Source: JBAXEO01 sp963789515
GTDB taxonomy: Bacteria; Actinomycetota; Coriobacteriia; Anaerosomatales; JAAXUF01
DNA length: 64,000 nucleotides
Assembly (NCBI GenBank): GCA_963789515.1
Contig: CAWBKW010000004.1
Span: forward strand, 1-64,000
Reading direction: 5' to 3'
The translations under genes were made by a program, and so were the position numbers. This document shows, piece after piece, positions 26,545-35,598 of this stretch; positions within the stretch are counted from its first letter, which is position 1; each line of letters opens with the position of its first letter. The notes under the pieces were generated by a model. That model worked only from the letters and a program-made list of their open reading frames with translations. It was not told the origin of the DNA and did not search any database.

Positions 26545-28761
26545 CTACACCTCCGAGCGTCGGATCATCCAGCACGAGTGTATGCCCGGCCGGCGCTCGA
26601 AGTCCTGGGGGATGGTGCGCGCTGTGACGTCCTCGCACGCCAGTCCGGCACGTGCGAGCGCGTCAGCATCGAGAGCGAACTTGCGTCGGTTGCACGAGAA
26701 GACGAGAACGCCTCCGGGCGCCAGGATCTCCCCGATGCGGGTGATGAGCGCGACGTGATCGCGCTGCACGTCCCAGGTGTCGCGCATGCGCTTGGAGTTG
26801 GAGAACGTGGGCGGGTCGCAGAACACCAGGTCGAAGCGGGTCTCGGGTGTTGCGGCCGCAGCATCGAGCCACTGGAGCACGTCGGTCTGCAGGAACCGGT
26901 GCTCGGCTCCGGTGAAGCCGTTGCGCGCCATGTTGCGCTCGCTCCAGCCCACGTATGTCGCGGAGAGGTCGACCGTGGTCGTCTCCCGAGCACCCCCATC
27001 GGCGGCGTACACCGTGGCGGTGCCGGTGTAGGCGAACAGGTTCAGGAAGCGCGCGCCCTCGGCGAGATCGCGCAACCACGCGCGCGTCATGCGGTGATCG
27101 AGAAACAGCCCCGTGTCCAGGTAGTCGGTCAGGTTGACCTCGAAGAGCAGTCCGCCCTCGCCGACGACCCCGACGACACCGCTCCGTGAGACGCGCCCGT
27201 ACTGAGTGTCTCCACGCTGACGCTGCCGGACCTTGAGGAACACGTCGGCAGGGTCGACGCCGAGAACCTCGGGGACGACGAGCATCACGTCGTCGAGCCG
27301 CTGCTGCGCGCGGACCGGGTCTATCCCGTGAGGCGGCGCGTACTCCGCGACGTAGGCCCAGCGGGAGCCGGCGTCGGGCCCGGCGCCCGCGTACACGTCG
27401 ATCGCGACGGCATAGTCGGGCAGGTCCGCGTCGTAGACTCGATAGCAGGTCACATCCGAGCGGCGCGCCCACTTCTCCAGATGCCGAAGGTTCTTGCGCA
27501 GGCGGTTCGCGAAGTCACGCGCCGCATCGCCGACCGGCGCCTGCGGCGCCCCGACGGCCGGCACCTCGCCCGGCGAGCCGGCCCCGGGTACGCGGAACAC
27601 CCGAGCCTGGGTCAGGATGCGGCCGTTGTAGAGCGGCGCGGTCTTCTCGGCGCTCAACCCGAGACCGGCCTCTAGGTACTCGTCCGGGGTGATGACGGCG
27701 AGCGCCCACCCTTCGAATCCGGAGCGTAGGCGGTCCGAGAGCTCGCGGTAGAGCGAACGCCAGACCCCCGCGAGCCTCGAGTCGCTCGCCATAGGGTGGG
27801 TTGATCGCCACGAGTCCCGGCGCGGACTCCCCCGCGCTCGAATCCGGAGCGATCAACTCGGCCAGTTCACGCTGAGCGATCTCGACGAAGCCGCCGAGGC
27901 CTGCGCGCGCGACACAGGACCGCGCGATCTCCACGGCTCGCGCGATCGGAGTCGAAACCCGCGACGGCGGGAAGCCGCCTGAGGCCGGCGTCTCGCCGCG
28001 AGACCGCCTCGGCGAGGAGCGCGTTCCATGCCTCGGCGTCGTGGCCGAGCCAGCGCGAGAAGCCCCAGCTCTCGCGCGTCAGTCCCGGGGCGATGTCGCC
28101 GGCGATCAGGGCGGCCTCGATCGGAAGCGTCCCCGAACCGCACATCGGGTCGACGAAGCCGCCCCCGGCCGCGGCGATGGCAGGCCAATCCGGCGACCAT
28201 CAGCAGGGCGGCGGCGAGCGTCTCCTTCATGGGCGCCTCGACCTGGACGCCGGGTTCGCGGTAGCCGCGCCGGTGCAGGGGCTGGCCGGACAGGTCGATC
28301 GAGATCGTGGCGCGCTCATTCCGGACGACCACGTTGATGCGCAGGTCCGGGTCGGCGGTGTCGACGCTCGGCCGACGGCCGGCCTTCTGCGTGAAGCGAT
28401 CGGCGATCGCGTCCTTCACCCGCACCGCCGTGAACTGCGTGTTGCGGAGCCCCGCGTTGACGCCGCTGGCGTCGACCGCGAGGGTGCCGTCCGGAGTCAG
28501 ATGCTCCTCCCACGGTATCGCGGCGACCGCGTCGTACAGCTCGTCGGCCGTGGCGGCGGGAACACGCTCAAGCGTCAGGAGGATCCGCGAGGCGACGCGA
28601 GACCACAACAGCGCGCGGTAGGCGCCCCACAGTGGCCCACCGAAGGAGACGCCGCCCCCGAGCGGGCGGACCCGCTTGCAGGACAGCGCCCGCAGCTCTT
28701 CGGCGACGAGCGACTCAGTCCCGCGAGGACATGCCGCCCAGAACTCGAACACCGCGCTCAC
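26545..28761 (-). CDS. rlmKL: Bifunctional 23S rRNA methyltransferase RlmKL
   Basis: About 740 residues in two methyltransferase halves. N-terminal half: THUMP domain (EFWAACPRGTESLVAEELRA, RNTQFTAVRVKDAIADRF) and the RlmL catalytic part (MCGSGTLPIEAALIAGDIAP), making m2G2445. C-terminal half: RlmK with FLNLFAYTGTATVYAADGGA, FCDPPTFSNSKRM and a late FSCNRRKF, making m7G2069. GTG start 28759-28761 is the best choice. Three frame changes near 28175, 27950 and 27795 make it look like two or three genes, but the homology is continuous. Confidence 0.9.
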
Positions 28762-28846
28762 GTGCCACTTCGCGAGCAAGATCCGGGGACCCGCCGAGAC
28801 GGCACCGGGAGGCGTACGCCCGGGGGTGTCCTGTCGGCAGCAACCA

Positions 28847-29620
28847 TCAGCCGTGGAACCCCTCGACGACGTACGTGCCCGAACGCGGGTCCTTCCGCAA
28901 GGTGACGAAGCCGAGCTTCTGCGCATCCTCGAGCAGCTGCGTGAAGGAGCGGTAGCCATACGACGTCTCCGAGAATTGCGGCTGCTTGCGCTTCATCGTG
29001 TCCTTGAGGAGTGAAGAGTGCATCGCCCCGACGTTCTCGCGCTGGAGCGCTTCGATGGTCTCGAACAGCAGCTTGAAGGCGGGCCGCTTGGCCCGCGGCA
29101 CCGACTCGCCGAGCGTCGGTGCGCCTGCCGACGCCCCGATGTCTTCGTAGTAGATGAACTCGTCGCAGTTGGCGGCGAGCAGGTCGCTCGTCGAGTCCTT
29201 CATCCCGACGCCCACCACGGACTTGCCGTTCTCCTTGAGGCGCAAGACGAGCGGCGTGAAGTCGGAATCCCCGGACACGATGACGAACGTGTCGATGTGC
29301 TCCTTCGCGTACGAGAGCTCCATCGCGTCGACCACGAGCCGGATGTCCGCCGAGTTCTTGCCGGTCATGCCCCGCTCGGGAATCTCCATCAGCTCGATGC
29401 CGAGCTCATGGAGCGGTGTGGTGTACTCGCTGAAGCGGGCCCAATCGGCATAGGCGCGCTTCGCGACGACCTTGCCCTTCTCAACGAGCCGCTCAAGGAC
29501 GCGCTGCATGTCCAGGATCTCGGTCTTCTTGGCGCGTCGTCCCCCGCCTCTCGGCGTCAGGCCAAGAGCGAGGTTCTCGAAGTCGATGAATACCGCAAGA
29601 CTATGTGCGTCGTCAGTCAC
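28847..29620 (-). CDS. NYN-domain ribonuclease-like protein with C-terminal OST-HTH/LOTUS-like domain
   Basis: About 257 residues. NYN (PIN-like, LabA/DUF88) domain with acidic residues in FIDFENLA (Asp13), DIRLVVDAMEL and VIVSGDSDFTPLVLRLK; then a charged linker and a winged-helix-like end (LLFETIEALQRENV, SSLLKDTMKRKQPQF, YRSFTQLLEDAQKLGFVTL) that fits OST-HTH/LOTUS. Such proteins are predicted RNA-handling enzymes; LOTUS domains bind RNA. Start ATG 29618-29620; a TATGAT -10 element is about 150 bases upstream. Reading intact. Confidence 0.82.
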   Translation of the reverse strand: MTDDAHSLAVFIDFENLALGLTPRGGGRRAKKTEILDMQRVLERLVEKGKVVAKRAYADWARFSEYTTPLHELGIELMEIPERGMTGKNSADIRLVVDAMELSYAKEHIDTFVIVSGDSDFTPLVLRLKENGKSVVGVGMKDSTSDLLAANCDEFIYYEDIGASAGAPTLGESVPRAKRPAFKLLFETIEALQRENVGAMHSSLLKDTMKRKQPQFSETSYGYRSFTQLLEDAQKLGFVTLRKDPRSGTYVVEGFHG

Positions 29621-29768
29621 GTGTACCTCCTACGCCTGACGGATCAGGCAGTCGTTTCGATCGGCAGGGTTGTTCGGCGAAGACGGCGCATCGGGACAGT
29701 CCGCGCGACCCGTCGACAAACCCCTCAAAGTGCGGCTCCCCCTTCTCGGTGCGCCGCCCGCCACGCTC

Positions 29769-29774
29769 ATCATA
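29769..29774 (-). promoter_or_regulatory. -10 element of the NYN gene
   Basis: Minus strand TATGAT about 150 bases before the NYN start, in the 244-base gap after thiF. No convincing -35. Nothing else is visible in this gap. Confidence 0.35.
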
Positions 29775-29864
29775 CAGGGAGAAGGACGACTCGCTCGGCA
29801 GGAGTCGACACCCGCGTCGCGCCTCGTGCGGCCGTCTCGGCGGCCAGCGCCGATTCGGTACCGC

Positions 29865-30497
29865 CTACGGCTCGGGATAGCCGAGCAAGATGCGGACGAC
29901 CGCGTGCGCCTCATGGGCCGCAGCGACCATCACGCGCGAGGCGAGAAGCGAATGCTCCGTGCGCACGTCGCTGCGCAGATCTCCAACCATGTAGAAGTCG
30001 TCCGCGATGCGCTCAGTGACCACGAGGTTTGCCGAGTCGAACCCCGCGAGCCCCGAGGCGCTCACCAGCGGGGTGCCGGGAAGCTCCTCGAGCGCCGTGT
30101 TGGCGATCATCGCCTTCACCTCGGCGCGGTCGGCTGCCTCGACCACCACGTCGGCGCCCCTCACAAGCTCCGTGAGGTTCTCGGCGGTGACGCATTCCTG
30201 GTGGAGGTGCAGCACGACACCGGGGTCGATTCGCAGCAAGGTGTCGCGGATCGCCACGGTCTTGCCCATACCGAGCTGGTCTCGGAAGAACAGCTGGCGG
30301 TTGAGGTTCGACTCCTCGACCACGTCGAAGTCGATCAGCGTCAGCTCCCCGACACCACAGCGAACGAGCATCGCCGCCACGTTACTGCCGAGTCCGCCGC
30401 AGCCGATCACGGCCACATGGGAGGCCGCGAGCCGAGCGCGCAGCGCCGGATCGTCGTCGGGCTCGAGAGGCGGCAGGCAGCTGGGTCCGTCAGCCAC
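29865..30497 (-). CDS. ThiF/MoeB-family adenylyltransferase
   Basis: E1-like enzyme of about 210 residues that adenylates the C-terminal glycine of a ubiquitin-like sulfur carrier. ATP-binding Rossmann motif GCGGLGSNVAAMLVRCGVG, then LIDFDVVEESNLNRQLFF, the catalytic arginine region, and ADVVVEAADRAEVKAMI. No C-terminal rhodanese domain and no CxxC zinc pairs, as in short ThiF proteins. GTG start seven bases after the MoaD/ThiS-like stop. Immediately downstream of AOR and its carrier protein, so molybdopterin/tungstopterin sulfuration is the likely task. Confidence 0.86.
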   Translation of the reverse strand: MADGPSCLPPLEPDDDPALRARLAASHVAVIGCGGLGSNVAAMLVRCGVGELTLIDFDVVEESNLNRQLFFRDQLGMGKTVAIRDTLLRIDPGVVLHLHQECVTAENLTELVRGADVVVEAADRAEVKAMIANTALEELPGTPLVSASGLAGFDSANLVVTERIADDFYMVGDLRSDVRTEHSLLASRVMVAAAHEAHAVVRILLGYPEP

Positions 30498-30504
30498 GCG
30501 AGGC

Positions 30505-30744
30505 TCAGCCCCCCGCGACCGGCGGGAAGATCGCCAGGCGGTCGCCCTCAGTCAAGAGGGCATCGTCGGGGGCGTGCTTACCGTTGATGAAGACGACCCT
30601 GGGCTCATCGGGAAGCCCGAGCATCTCGATGATGTCGGCGACAACCGTACCCTGAGCTAACTCGAAGGGACGCGGATGACGGCCACCCAGGCCATCAGGC
30701 TGGTACTCGGACAGGTACGCGAACAGGGCGATCTCGACGGTCAT
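30505..30744 (-). CDS. MoaD/ThiS-like sulfur carrier protein
   Basis: About 79 residues, ubiquitin fold: MTVEIALFAYLSEYQPDG, VVADIIEMLGLPDEPRVVFI, NGKHAPDDALLTEGDRLAIF, ending PPVAGG with the terminal Gly-Gly that is adenylated and thiocarboxylated. The long first loop and the AOR neighbour point to a MoaD-type carrier for the tungsten pterin of AOR rather than thiamin synthesis. Confidence 0.85.
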   Translation of the reverse strand: MTVEIALFAYLSEYQPDGLGGRHPRPFELAQGTVVADIIEMLGLPDEPRVVFINGKHAPDDALLTEGDRLAIFPPVAGG

Positions 30745-30817
30745 GTCAGGTTGGGTACCCGTGCGAGCGAGGCGGGTCCGCGTCGTGTCGGACGCAGACC
30801 CGCGGATCGCATCGCTG

Positions 30818-32581
30818 CTACTGGAGACCCATCTCCTTCGCGGTTTCAGGCACGAAGTCGAACACGAGGTCGAGATCGGCATCGGTCACGGTGAAGACGG
30901 CGTCGTGCGGCGGAAGCTGATCGGTCTTGAAGTACGCCGGCAAGCGGTCGTCGGCCGAGGTGAATCCGGCGCGCTCGTTGTACAGGCGCTCCATGGTCAG
31001 GACTTCCCGGCCCATCTGCATGAGCTCCGCGATGTCGTACTTGGTGCCGGTGTGCGCCTCAAGCATCTCATGGATGGCTACGAACGCCTCGGGGATGTCG
31101 AGCACAGGGAACGCCACGAAGATGCACAGACCCAGGGAGTCCAGCATCGCAGTCGCGATCTGGAGGGTCTTCGACAGCTCGACCTGACCCTCGGGCGAGA
31201 GCGGGTTCACGGTGCCGCCCACTCCCAGGATGTTCGCGGTGATCGTGTAACCGGCGGTGTGGTCGGCGCCTTGCGGAGTCGTCGCGTAGGTGACGCCGAT
31301 TCCCTGCACCGACCGCGGGTCGTAGGCCGGCATGGACTGGTGCTTCACGACCGGCACGTTCGCGACGCCGAACTTCTTGCCGGTCGCCTCGGCGCCGTCC
31401 CAGATGACGTTGTCTTCGAGCCCGTCCCTGAGAGCGGCGATAGCGCCGGCGGCGTCACCGAACTGGATGGCGCCAGAGTCCATGTAGACGGCCAACGTGC
31501 CGCCCATCTCGATGGTGTCGAGGCCCAGATCGCCACAGATCCGGTCGAGCTCGGCGATCTCATCGAGGTCCTTGATGCCGCAGTCCGCACCGAACGACCA
31601 TGCGGTCTCGTACTCCGGGCCCTTGGTCTTGTAGTGACCGTCTTTGTCCATCCAGTAGCGAGAGCACTTGATGGCGCAGCCGGTCATGCATCCATGGTTC
31701 GACTCGCCGCCGCGCGCGAGAATGGTGTCGCGCTGGGTCTCGCCGCCGATGGCATCGGCGAACTCGAAGGTGCCCGAGGTGAAGTTCCGGGTCGGCAGTC
31801 CGCCGGCCTCGCTCAGGATGTTCATGAGCACGTTCGTGCCATACATCGGCAGGCCGGTGCCGGAAACACCATGCTCCTTGATCGCAGTGGTGAACTTCTT
31901 GGTGGCTTCGACGAAGGCCTCCTTGTCGGCATGCTCGAGGAAACTCGCGCCCTTGTCGGAGATGACGATGGCCTTGAGGCCCTTGCTCCCCATGACCGCG
32001 CCGAGACCTCCGCGGCCAGCGAAACGGTTGGGGAGGTTCTTCATGTCGGAGATGGCGATACCGGCGGAACGCGCCAGCAGTTCGCCGGCGGGCCCGTTGG
32101 TGATCGTCGCGTACCGGTCGCCCTCTGGCCGCGTCGCCGCGATCGCCTCGGCGACTTCGTAGTTGCCCAGACCCGCCCACGCGTCCGTCCGCTCGAGCTT
32201 CACCGTTCGGTCCGCCTCGATCGTGAGCGTGTATCTGGCGGCGGGGTCGGCCGGAATCCCGGTGACTGCCACGGCGGCGATTCCGAGTCGGGCGAGCGAG
32301 TGCGCGGCCTGGCCGCCCGAGTTCGACTCCTTGATGCCACCGGTGAGCGGACTCTTCGCGCCAACGGACAGGCGTCCTCCGTTGGGGGCGGTTGTCCCTC
32401 CGAGCATGCCCGGTGCGAACACCAGCACGTTGGCCGGGCCGAGCGGATCGGAATCCGCGGGCACTTCCTTGTAGATGATCGCGTCCGTCAGGGCGCGCCC
32501 TCCGTAGAGAGACCATCCCTCGGGGACTGGCTCCCACGATGTGGAGAGGTCGGTCATGTTCACACGCAGGATATCCCTCAT
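30818..32581 (-). CDS. aor: Tungsten aldehyde:ferredoxin oxidoreductase
   Basis: About 587 residues. N-terminal pterin-binding domain (WSLYGGRALTDAIIYKEVP, NVLVFAPGMLGGTTAPNGGR, NRFAGRGGLGAVMGSKGLKA), a [4Fe-4S] ligand set in CMTGCAIKC near residue 298, and the fourth ligand region DSLGLCIF near residue 486. The enzyme oxidises aldehydes to acids with ferredoxin, or reduces acids in reverse. Start ATG 32579-32581 follows GAAGGAG. It leads an operon with the MoaD-like and ThiF-like genes. AOR and nitrogenase would compete for molybdate/tungstate handling in this cell. No frame change. Confidence 0.93.
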   Translation of the reverse strand: MRDILRVNMTDLSTSWEPVPEGWSLYGGRALTDAIIYKEVPADSDPLGPANVLVFAPGMLGGTTAPNGGRLSVGAKSPLTGGIKESNSGGQAAHSLARLGIAAVAVTGIPADPAARYTLTIEADRTVKLERTDAWAGLGNYEVAEAIAATRPEGDRYATITNGPAGELLARSAGIAISDMKNLPNRFAGRGGLGAVMGSKGLKAIVISDKGASFLEHADKEAFVEATKKFTTAIKEHGVSGTGLPMYGTNVLMNILSEAGGLPTRNFTSGTFEFADAIGGETQRDTILARGGESNHGCMTGCAIKCSRYWMDKDGHYKTKGPEYETAWSFGADCGIKDLDEIAELDRICGDLGLDTIEMGGTLAVYMDSGAIQFGDAAGAIAALRDGLEDNVIWDGAEATGKKFGVANVPVVKHQSMPAYDPRSVQGIGVTYATTPQGADHTAGYTITANILGVGGTVNPLSPEGQVELSKTLQIATAMLDSLGLCIFVAFPVLDIPEAFVAIHEMLEAHTGTKYDIAELMQMGREVLTMERLYNERAGFTSADDRLPAYFKTDQLPPHDAVFTVTDADLDLVFDFVPETAKEMGLQ

Positions 32582-32720
32582 CACGACTCCTTCGGCTAGG
32601 CGGCCTGAAACAGAGCACACTCAGCTAAGGTACCCATATTGCGGACCGGTCGTGACAGATATCCGGCAGGAATCGTCAACGGTGAGGACTGCGTCGCGTC
32701 GCGCTTGCTCGGCGGTCGGA

Positions 32721-33803
32721 TCAGCGCAGCGGCTGCACGATCTCGACCTGCACCGTGCCGACCCCGTCGACACCCAGATAGCGCGCCGACCGTCTCGACA
32801 GATCGAGCATGCGGCCGGGCGTGTACGGGCCTCGGTCGGTCACGGTGACGATGACGCGCTTGCTCCCCTTCGTCACGGCGAGGCGCGTACCGAACGGGAG
32901 CGTCTTGTGCGCGCAGGTGAACTCGTTCTCGTCGAACGGGCGACCTGACGCCGTCCCGGTACCGTTGTCGTCGTTGCCGTACATCGTGGTGACCCCCGAG
33001 AACTTCACTCCGGTAGTCCGATAGCTCAGGGGGTCCCCCGACAAGACCGCGTACTTCCCCGAACGGCCCTCGACGGACGCGAACACGATCGGACCGGCCT
33101 TGCTCACGGCGGTCTTGCTCGGCTTGGGCACGCCTGCGAGGTTCGGCGACGAACTCGCGGCGGAGCGCGCCTTGTCTTGCACGGCTACCAGCGCGGCGAC
33201 GTCGGTGCGCAGCGAGTCCAGGTATCGCTGCTGGGAGTCGACCTGCTTCTGAACGCTGGCTCGCTGCGCAGCCACCTGCTTGAGCTCCCCGACCTGCGCG
33301 ACCTCACGACTCCGGAGGTCCGCGTGCAACGCGGTGGCCTCGGCGTGCTGGGCCCTGAGCGCGTCGAGCAACGCCGAGTCCTGCTCGGCCAGCTTGGAGA
33401 AGACGTACATCCGGCTCGAAAGCTCCTCGAAAGACGATGCGCCGAGCAGCGCGTCGAGCATGCCCGGAGCACCGGTACGGTACTGGAACGCAGCGCGCCC
33501 GGCGAGCCGAGTCTGCCCATCTCGCAGCGACTGATCGATCTGCTTGAGGCGGGAGCTGTTCGCGGCGATCTTGGCCCGGGTCGCTGCGAGCCTGCTCGAG
33601 GAGGCGTCGTAGCGCGACATCTCCGACGCGAGATCCGCACGCATCCGGTCCATCCGCGTACGGGCGGTGCTTGCCTGCTGCTGCACGGTCTGAAGCTGAG
33701 CACTCGTCGAAGGTGCAGCCGTCGCGGGAGCGCCTGACAGCGCCATCGTGAGGGCGAAAGCGAGGATGAACGCATGTCTCCGATGGACAAGCAGCGCGCG
33801 CAA
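32721..33803 (-). CDS. Secreted coiled-coil protein with RlpA-like double-psi barrel
   Basis: About 360 residues. TTG start after GGAGGT; signal peptide (AFILAFALTMALSGAPATAA), a long coiled coil (residues 35-215, typical of cell-wall hydrolase regulators: ARTRMDRMRADLASEMSRY), then the RlpA domain: TTMYGNDDNGTGTASGRPFD, EFTCAHKTLPFGTRLAVT, VTVTDRGPYTPGRMLDLSRR. The last motif holds the catalytic Asp of RlpA/resuscitation-factor-type glycan-cleaving folds. Likely acts in wall remodelling. Confidence 0.85.
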   Translation of the reverse strand: MRALLVHRRHAFILAFALTMALSGAPATAAPSTSAQLQTVQQQASTARTRMDRMRADLASEMSRYDASSSRLAATRAKIAANSSRLKQIDQSLRDGQTRLAGRAAFQYRTGAPGMLDALLGASSFEELSSRMYVFSKLAEQDSALLDALRAQHAEATALHADLRSREVAQVGELKQVAAQRASVQKQVDSQQRYLDSLRTDVAALVAVQDKARSAASSSPNLAGVPKPSKTAVSKAGPIVFASVEGRSGKYAVLSGDPLSYRTTGVKFSGVTTMYGNDDNGTGTASGRPFDENEFTCAHKTLPFGTRLAVTKGSKRVIVTVTDRGPYTPGRMLDLSRRSARYLGVDGVGTVQVEIVQPLR

Positions 33804-34047
33804 ACTACCTCCGAGCAGAGGGGACAGGGGGTGCGGCGTCGTACGCCAGACGCCGAGAAGGTCGCTTCAAGCGACCGAGACAGGATACCACGGTCGGCCC
33901 GTCTCGCTCTGACCGGACGCGGGAGGGCATGGTCTGCGGCAATGGGGGGTACAAGAATGCATGGGCGCTTTCGCACCGGCTGTGGTGAACTATCACTCAC
34001 CCGGCGGCGCGGCGCCGAAACAGGGACTCGGTCGGAAGAGGCGACGA

Positions 34048-34326
34048 ATGAGCGACAACGAACACGACGTCGAAGCCGTGGACGAGGGCGCCGGCGTGAT
34101 CATGTACTGCCGCTCCTGGTGCGGCGACTGCGCAAGAGCTCGCGCGTGGCTCACTGCCCATGACATCCCCTTCGTCGAGGTGGATGTCGAGGCCGATCCG
34201 TCCGCACGTGACCGCGCCGCGGCACACAACGACGGGCGCCTGCACACGCCGACGTTCGAGATCGGCGACGGGGTGTGTGTCGACTTCCGACCCGACCGGC
34301 TGACGGAGCTGCTGGAGATCGAGTAG
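34048..34326 (+). CDS. Glutaredoxin-like protein
   Basis: About 92 residues, start ATG 34048-34050. Thioredoxin fold: VIMYCRSWCGDCARARAWL with the active CxxC as Cys25-Gly-Asp-Cys28, VEVDVEADPSARDRAAAHN, and the cis-proline loop HTPTFEIGDG. WCGDC resembles mycoredoxin/NrdH-like proteins of actinobacteria. Function: thiol-disulfide exchange in the cytoplasm. An in-frame upstream ATG at 33961 would add 29 residues without recognisable sequence and is less likely. Confidence 0.85.
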   Translation: MSDNEHDVEAVDEGAGVIMYCRSWCGDCARARAWLTAHDIPFVEVDVEADPSARDRAAAHNDGRLHTPTFEIGDGVCVDFRPDRLTELLEIE

Positions 34327-34331
34327 CGCTC

Positions 34332-34658
34332 CTATTCGGCCTGCTCCGCAACCGGCTCTTCGGCCTCGCCGGCAGGCGGGGCCGGAGTATCGGCGGACTG
34401 CCATCCGCCCGTCGAGCCCACGTAGCCGTACTTCAATCCGGTGATCAGCCCGCCCATGAGCCCGAGCGCCGAGTACGCCAGCCAGTACCGAGCGGTCATG
34501 AGCCCCGCGAAGTCAAGCGCCATGCAGCCCAGCACCACCGCGACGTTGGCGGCCCAGTAGCCGCCGCGGCTCTGGATGCCACCGCCGATACGGTATCCTG
34601 CCAGCCCGCCGACGATCAATCCGGCGGCCACGGCCGAGAGCGTGAGGACAAGGCCCAC
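34332..34658 (-). CDS. Small membrane protein with glycine-zipper segments
   Basis: About 108 residues, GTG start just past the stop of the upstream dehydrogenase gene. Three hydrophobic segments (LVLTLSAVAAGLIVGGLAGY, WAANVAVVLGCMALDFAG, YWLAYSALGLMGGLITGLK) then an acidic Ala/Glu-rich tail. Not recognised as a named family; probably an inner-membrane protein of unknown function. Confidence 0.6.
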   Translation of the reverse strand: MGLVLTLSAVAAGLIVGGLAGYRIGGGIQSRGGYWAANVAVVLGCMALDFAGLMTARYWLAYSALGLMGGLITGLKYGYVGSTGGWQSADTPAPPAGEAEEPVAEQAE

Positions 34659-34659
34659 T

Positions 34660-35598
34660 TCAGTCCCCCGCCGAGGCGACGCTCGCAGCGGGATCGACAC
34701 CCTCGCGAACCCGCGCCGCCTCGTCGGCATAGAGAAGCCACAGCGCCTGCGTGCCAAGATCCGACCCGCCGCCTGTCTCCAGGATGTCGTAGAGCCGTTT
34801 GGCCGTCGTCAGGCCCGGCAGGGTGAGACCCATCTCGGCGGCTGACTCCAGCGCGATCCTCATATCCTTGACGAAGTGCTTCACGTAGAAGCCGGCCGAG
34901 AAGTCGCCGTCGAGAATGCGAGGCGCCAGATTCGCGAGCGACCACGATGCTGCGGAGCCCGCGCCGATCGACTGCAACACGCGTCTCGTGTCGAGCCCGG
35001 CGCCCTCCGCATAGGCGAGCGATTCCACGGTCGCCAGCATGGAGCCGGCGATGGCGACCTGGTTCGCCATCTTGGTGTGCTGCCCCGCACCGGGGCCGCC
35101 CTGCAGAACGACGTTGGTGCCCATCACCTGCAAGAGCGGCTCGACTGCTTCGAACGCCCCCCGGTCGCCCCCGACCATGATCGTGAGCGTCGCGTTGCGC
35201 GCTCCGATGTCGCCACCGGAGACCGGTGCGTCCAGCGCGTAGATCCCTCGGGCCCCCGCGGCCGAGGCGACCCGTGTCGCGAGGGCCGGTGACGAGGTGG
35301 TCATGTCGACGAGGACCGCGTGGCCCGGAGCGTTGTCGATGATGCCGTCCGACCCGAAGTAGACGTCTTCGACGTCGGCAGGGTAGCCGACCATGGTGAT
35401 GACGATGTCGGCGGCCGAGGCGGCCAGTCCGGGCGTCTCGGCCCACCCCGCGCCCCTCGCGACCAAGCCGTCCGCGCGGGACGGCGTTCGGTTGAACACG
35501 ACGAGCCGGTAGCCTGCGTCGAGCAGGTGTCCCGCCATCGAGGCGCCCATCACCCCGGTTCCAATGAACGCGACGGTCGTTTCGGTCGGCTGCATCAT
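34660..35598 (-). CDS. 3-hydroxyisobutyrate dehydrogenase family oxidoreductase
   Basis: NAD(P)-dependent beta-hydroxyacid dehydrogenase of about 312 residues. Rossmann motif VAFIGTGVMGASMAGHLLDA, substrate motif YALDAPVSGGDIGARNATL, and GAGQHTKMANQVAIAGSM with the catalytic lysine. Likely substrates are 3-hydroxyisobutyrate, tartronate semialdehyde or related; the neighbours do not decide. Start ATG 35596-35598 overlaps the upstream GNAT stop (ATGA). Intact. Confidence 0.88.
   Translation of the reverse strand: MMQPTETTVAFIGTGVMGASMAGHLLDAGYRLVVFNRTPSRADGLVARGAGWAETPGLAASAADIVITMVGYPADVEDVYFGSDGIIDNAPGHAVLVDMTTSSPALATRVASAAGARGIYALDAPVSGGDIGARNATLTIMVGGDRGAFEAVEPLLQVMGTNVVLQGGPGAGQHTKMANQVAIAGSMLATVESLAYAEGAGLDTRRVLQSIGAGSAASWSLANLAPRILDGDFSAGFYVKHFVKDMRIALESAAEMGLTLPGLTTAKRLYDILETGGGSDLGTQALWLLYADEAARVREGVDPAASVASAGD

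Noticed and set aside
26545..28761. Two separate rRNA methyltransferase genes (RlmL-like and RlmK-like)
   Set aside because: Both halves align to one RlmKL protein, and frame changes, not stops and starts, separate them.
33961..34326. An N-terminally extended glutaredoxin starting at 33961
   Set aside because: The extra residues are unlike the family and the ATG at 34048 gives a normal-length protein.
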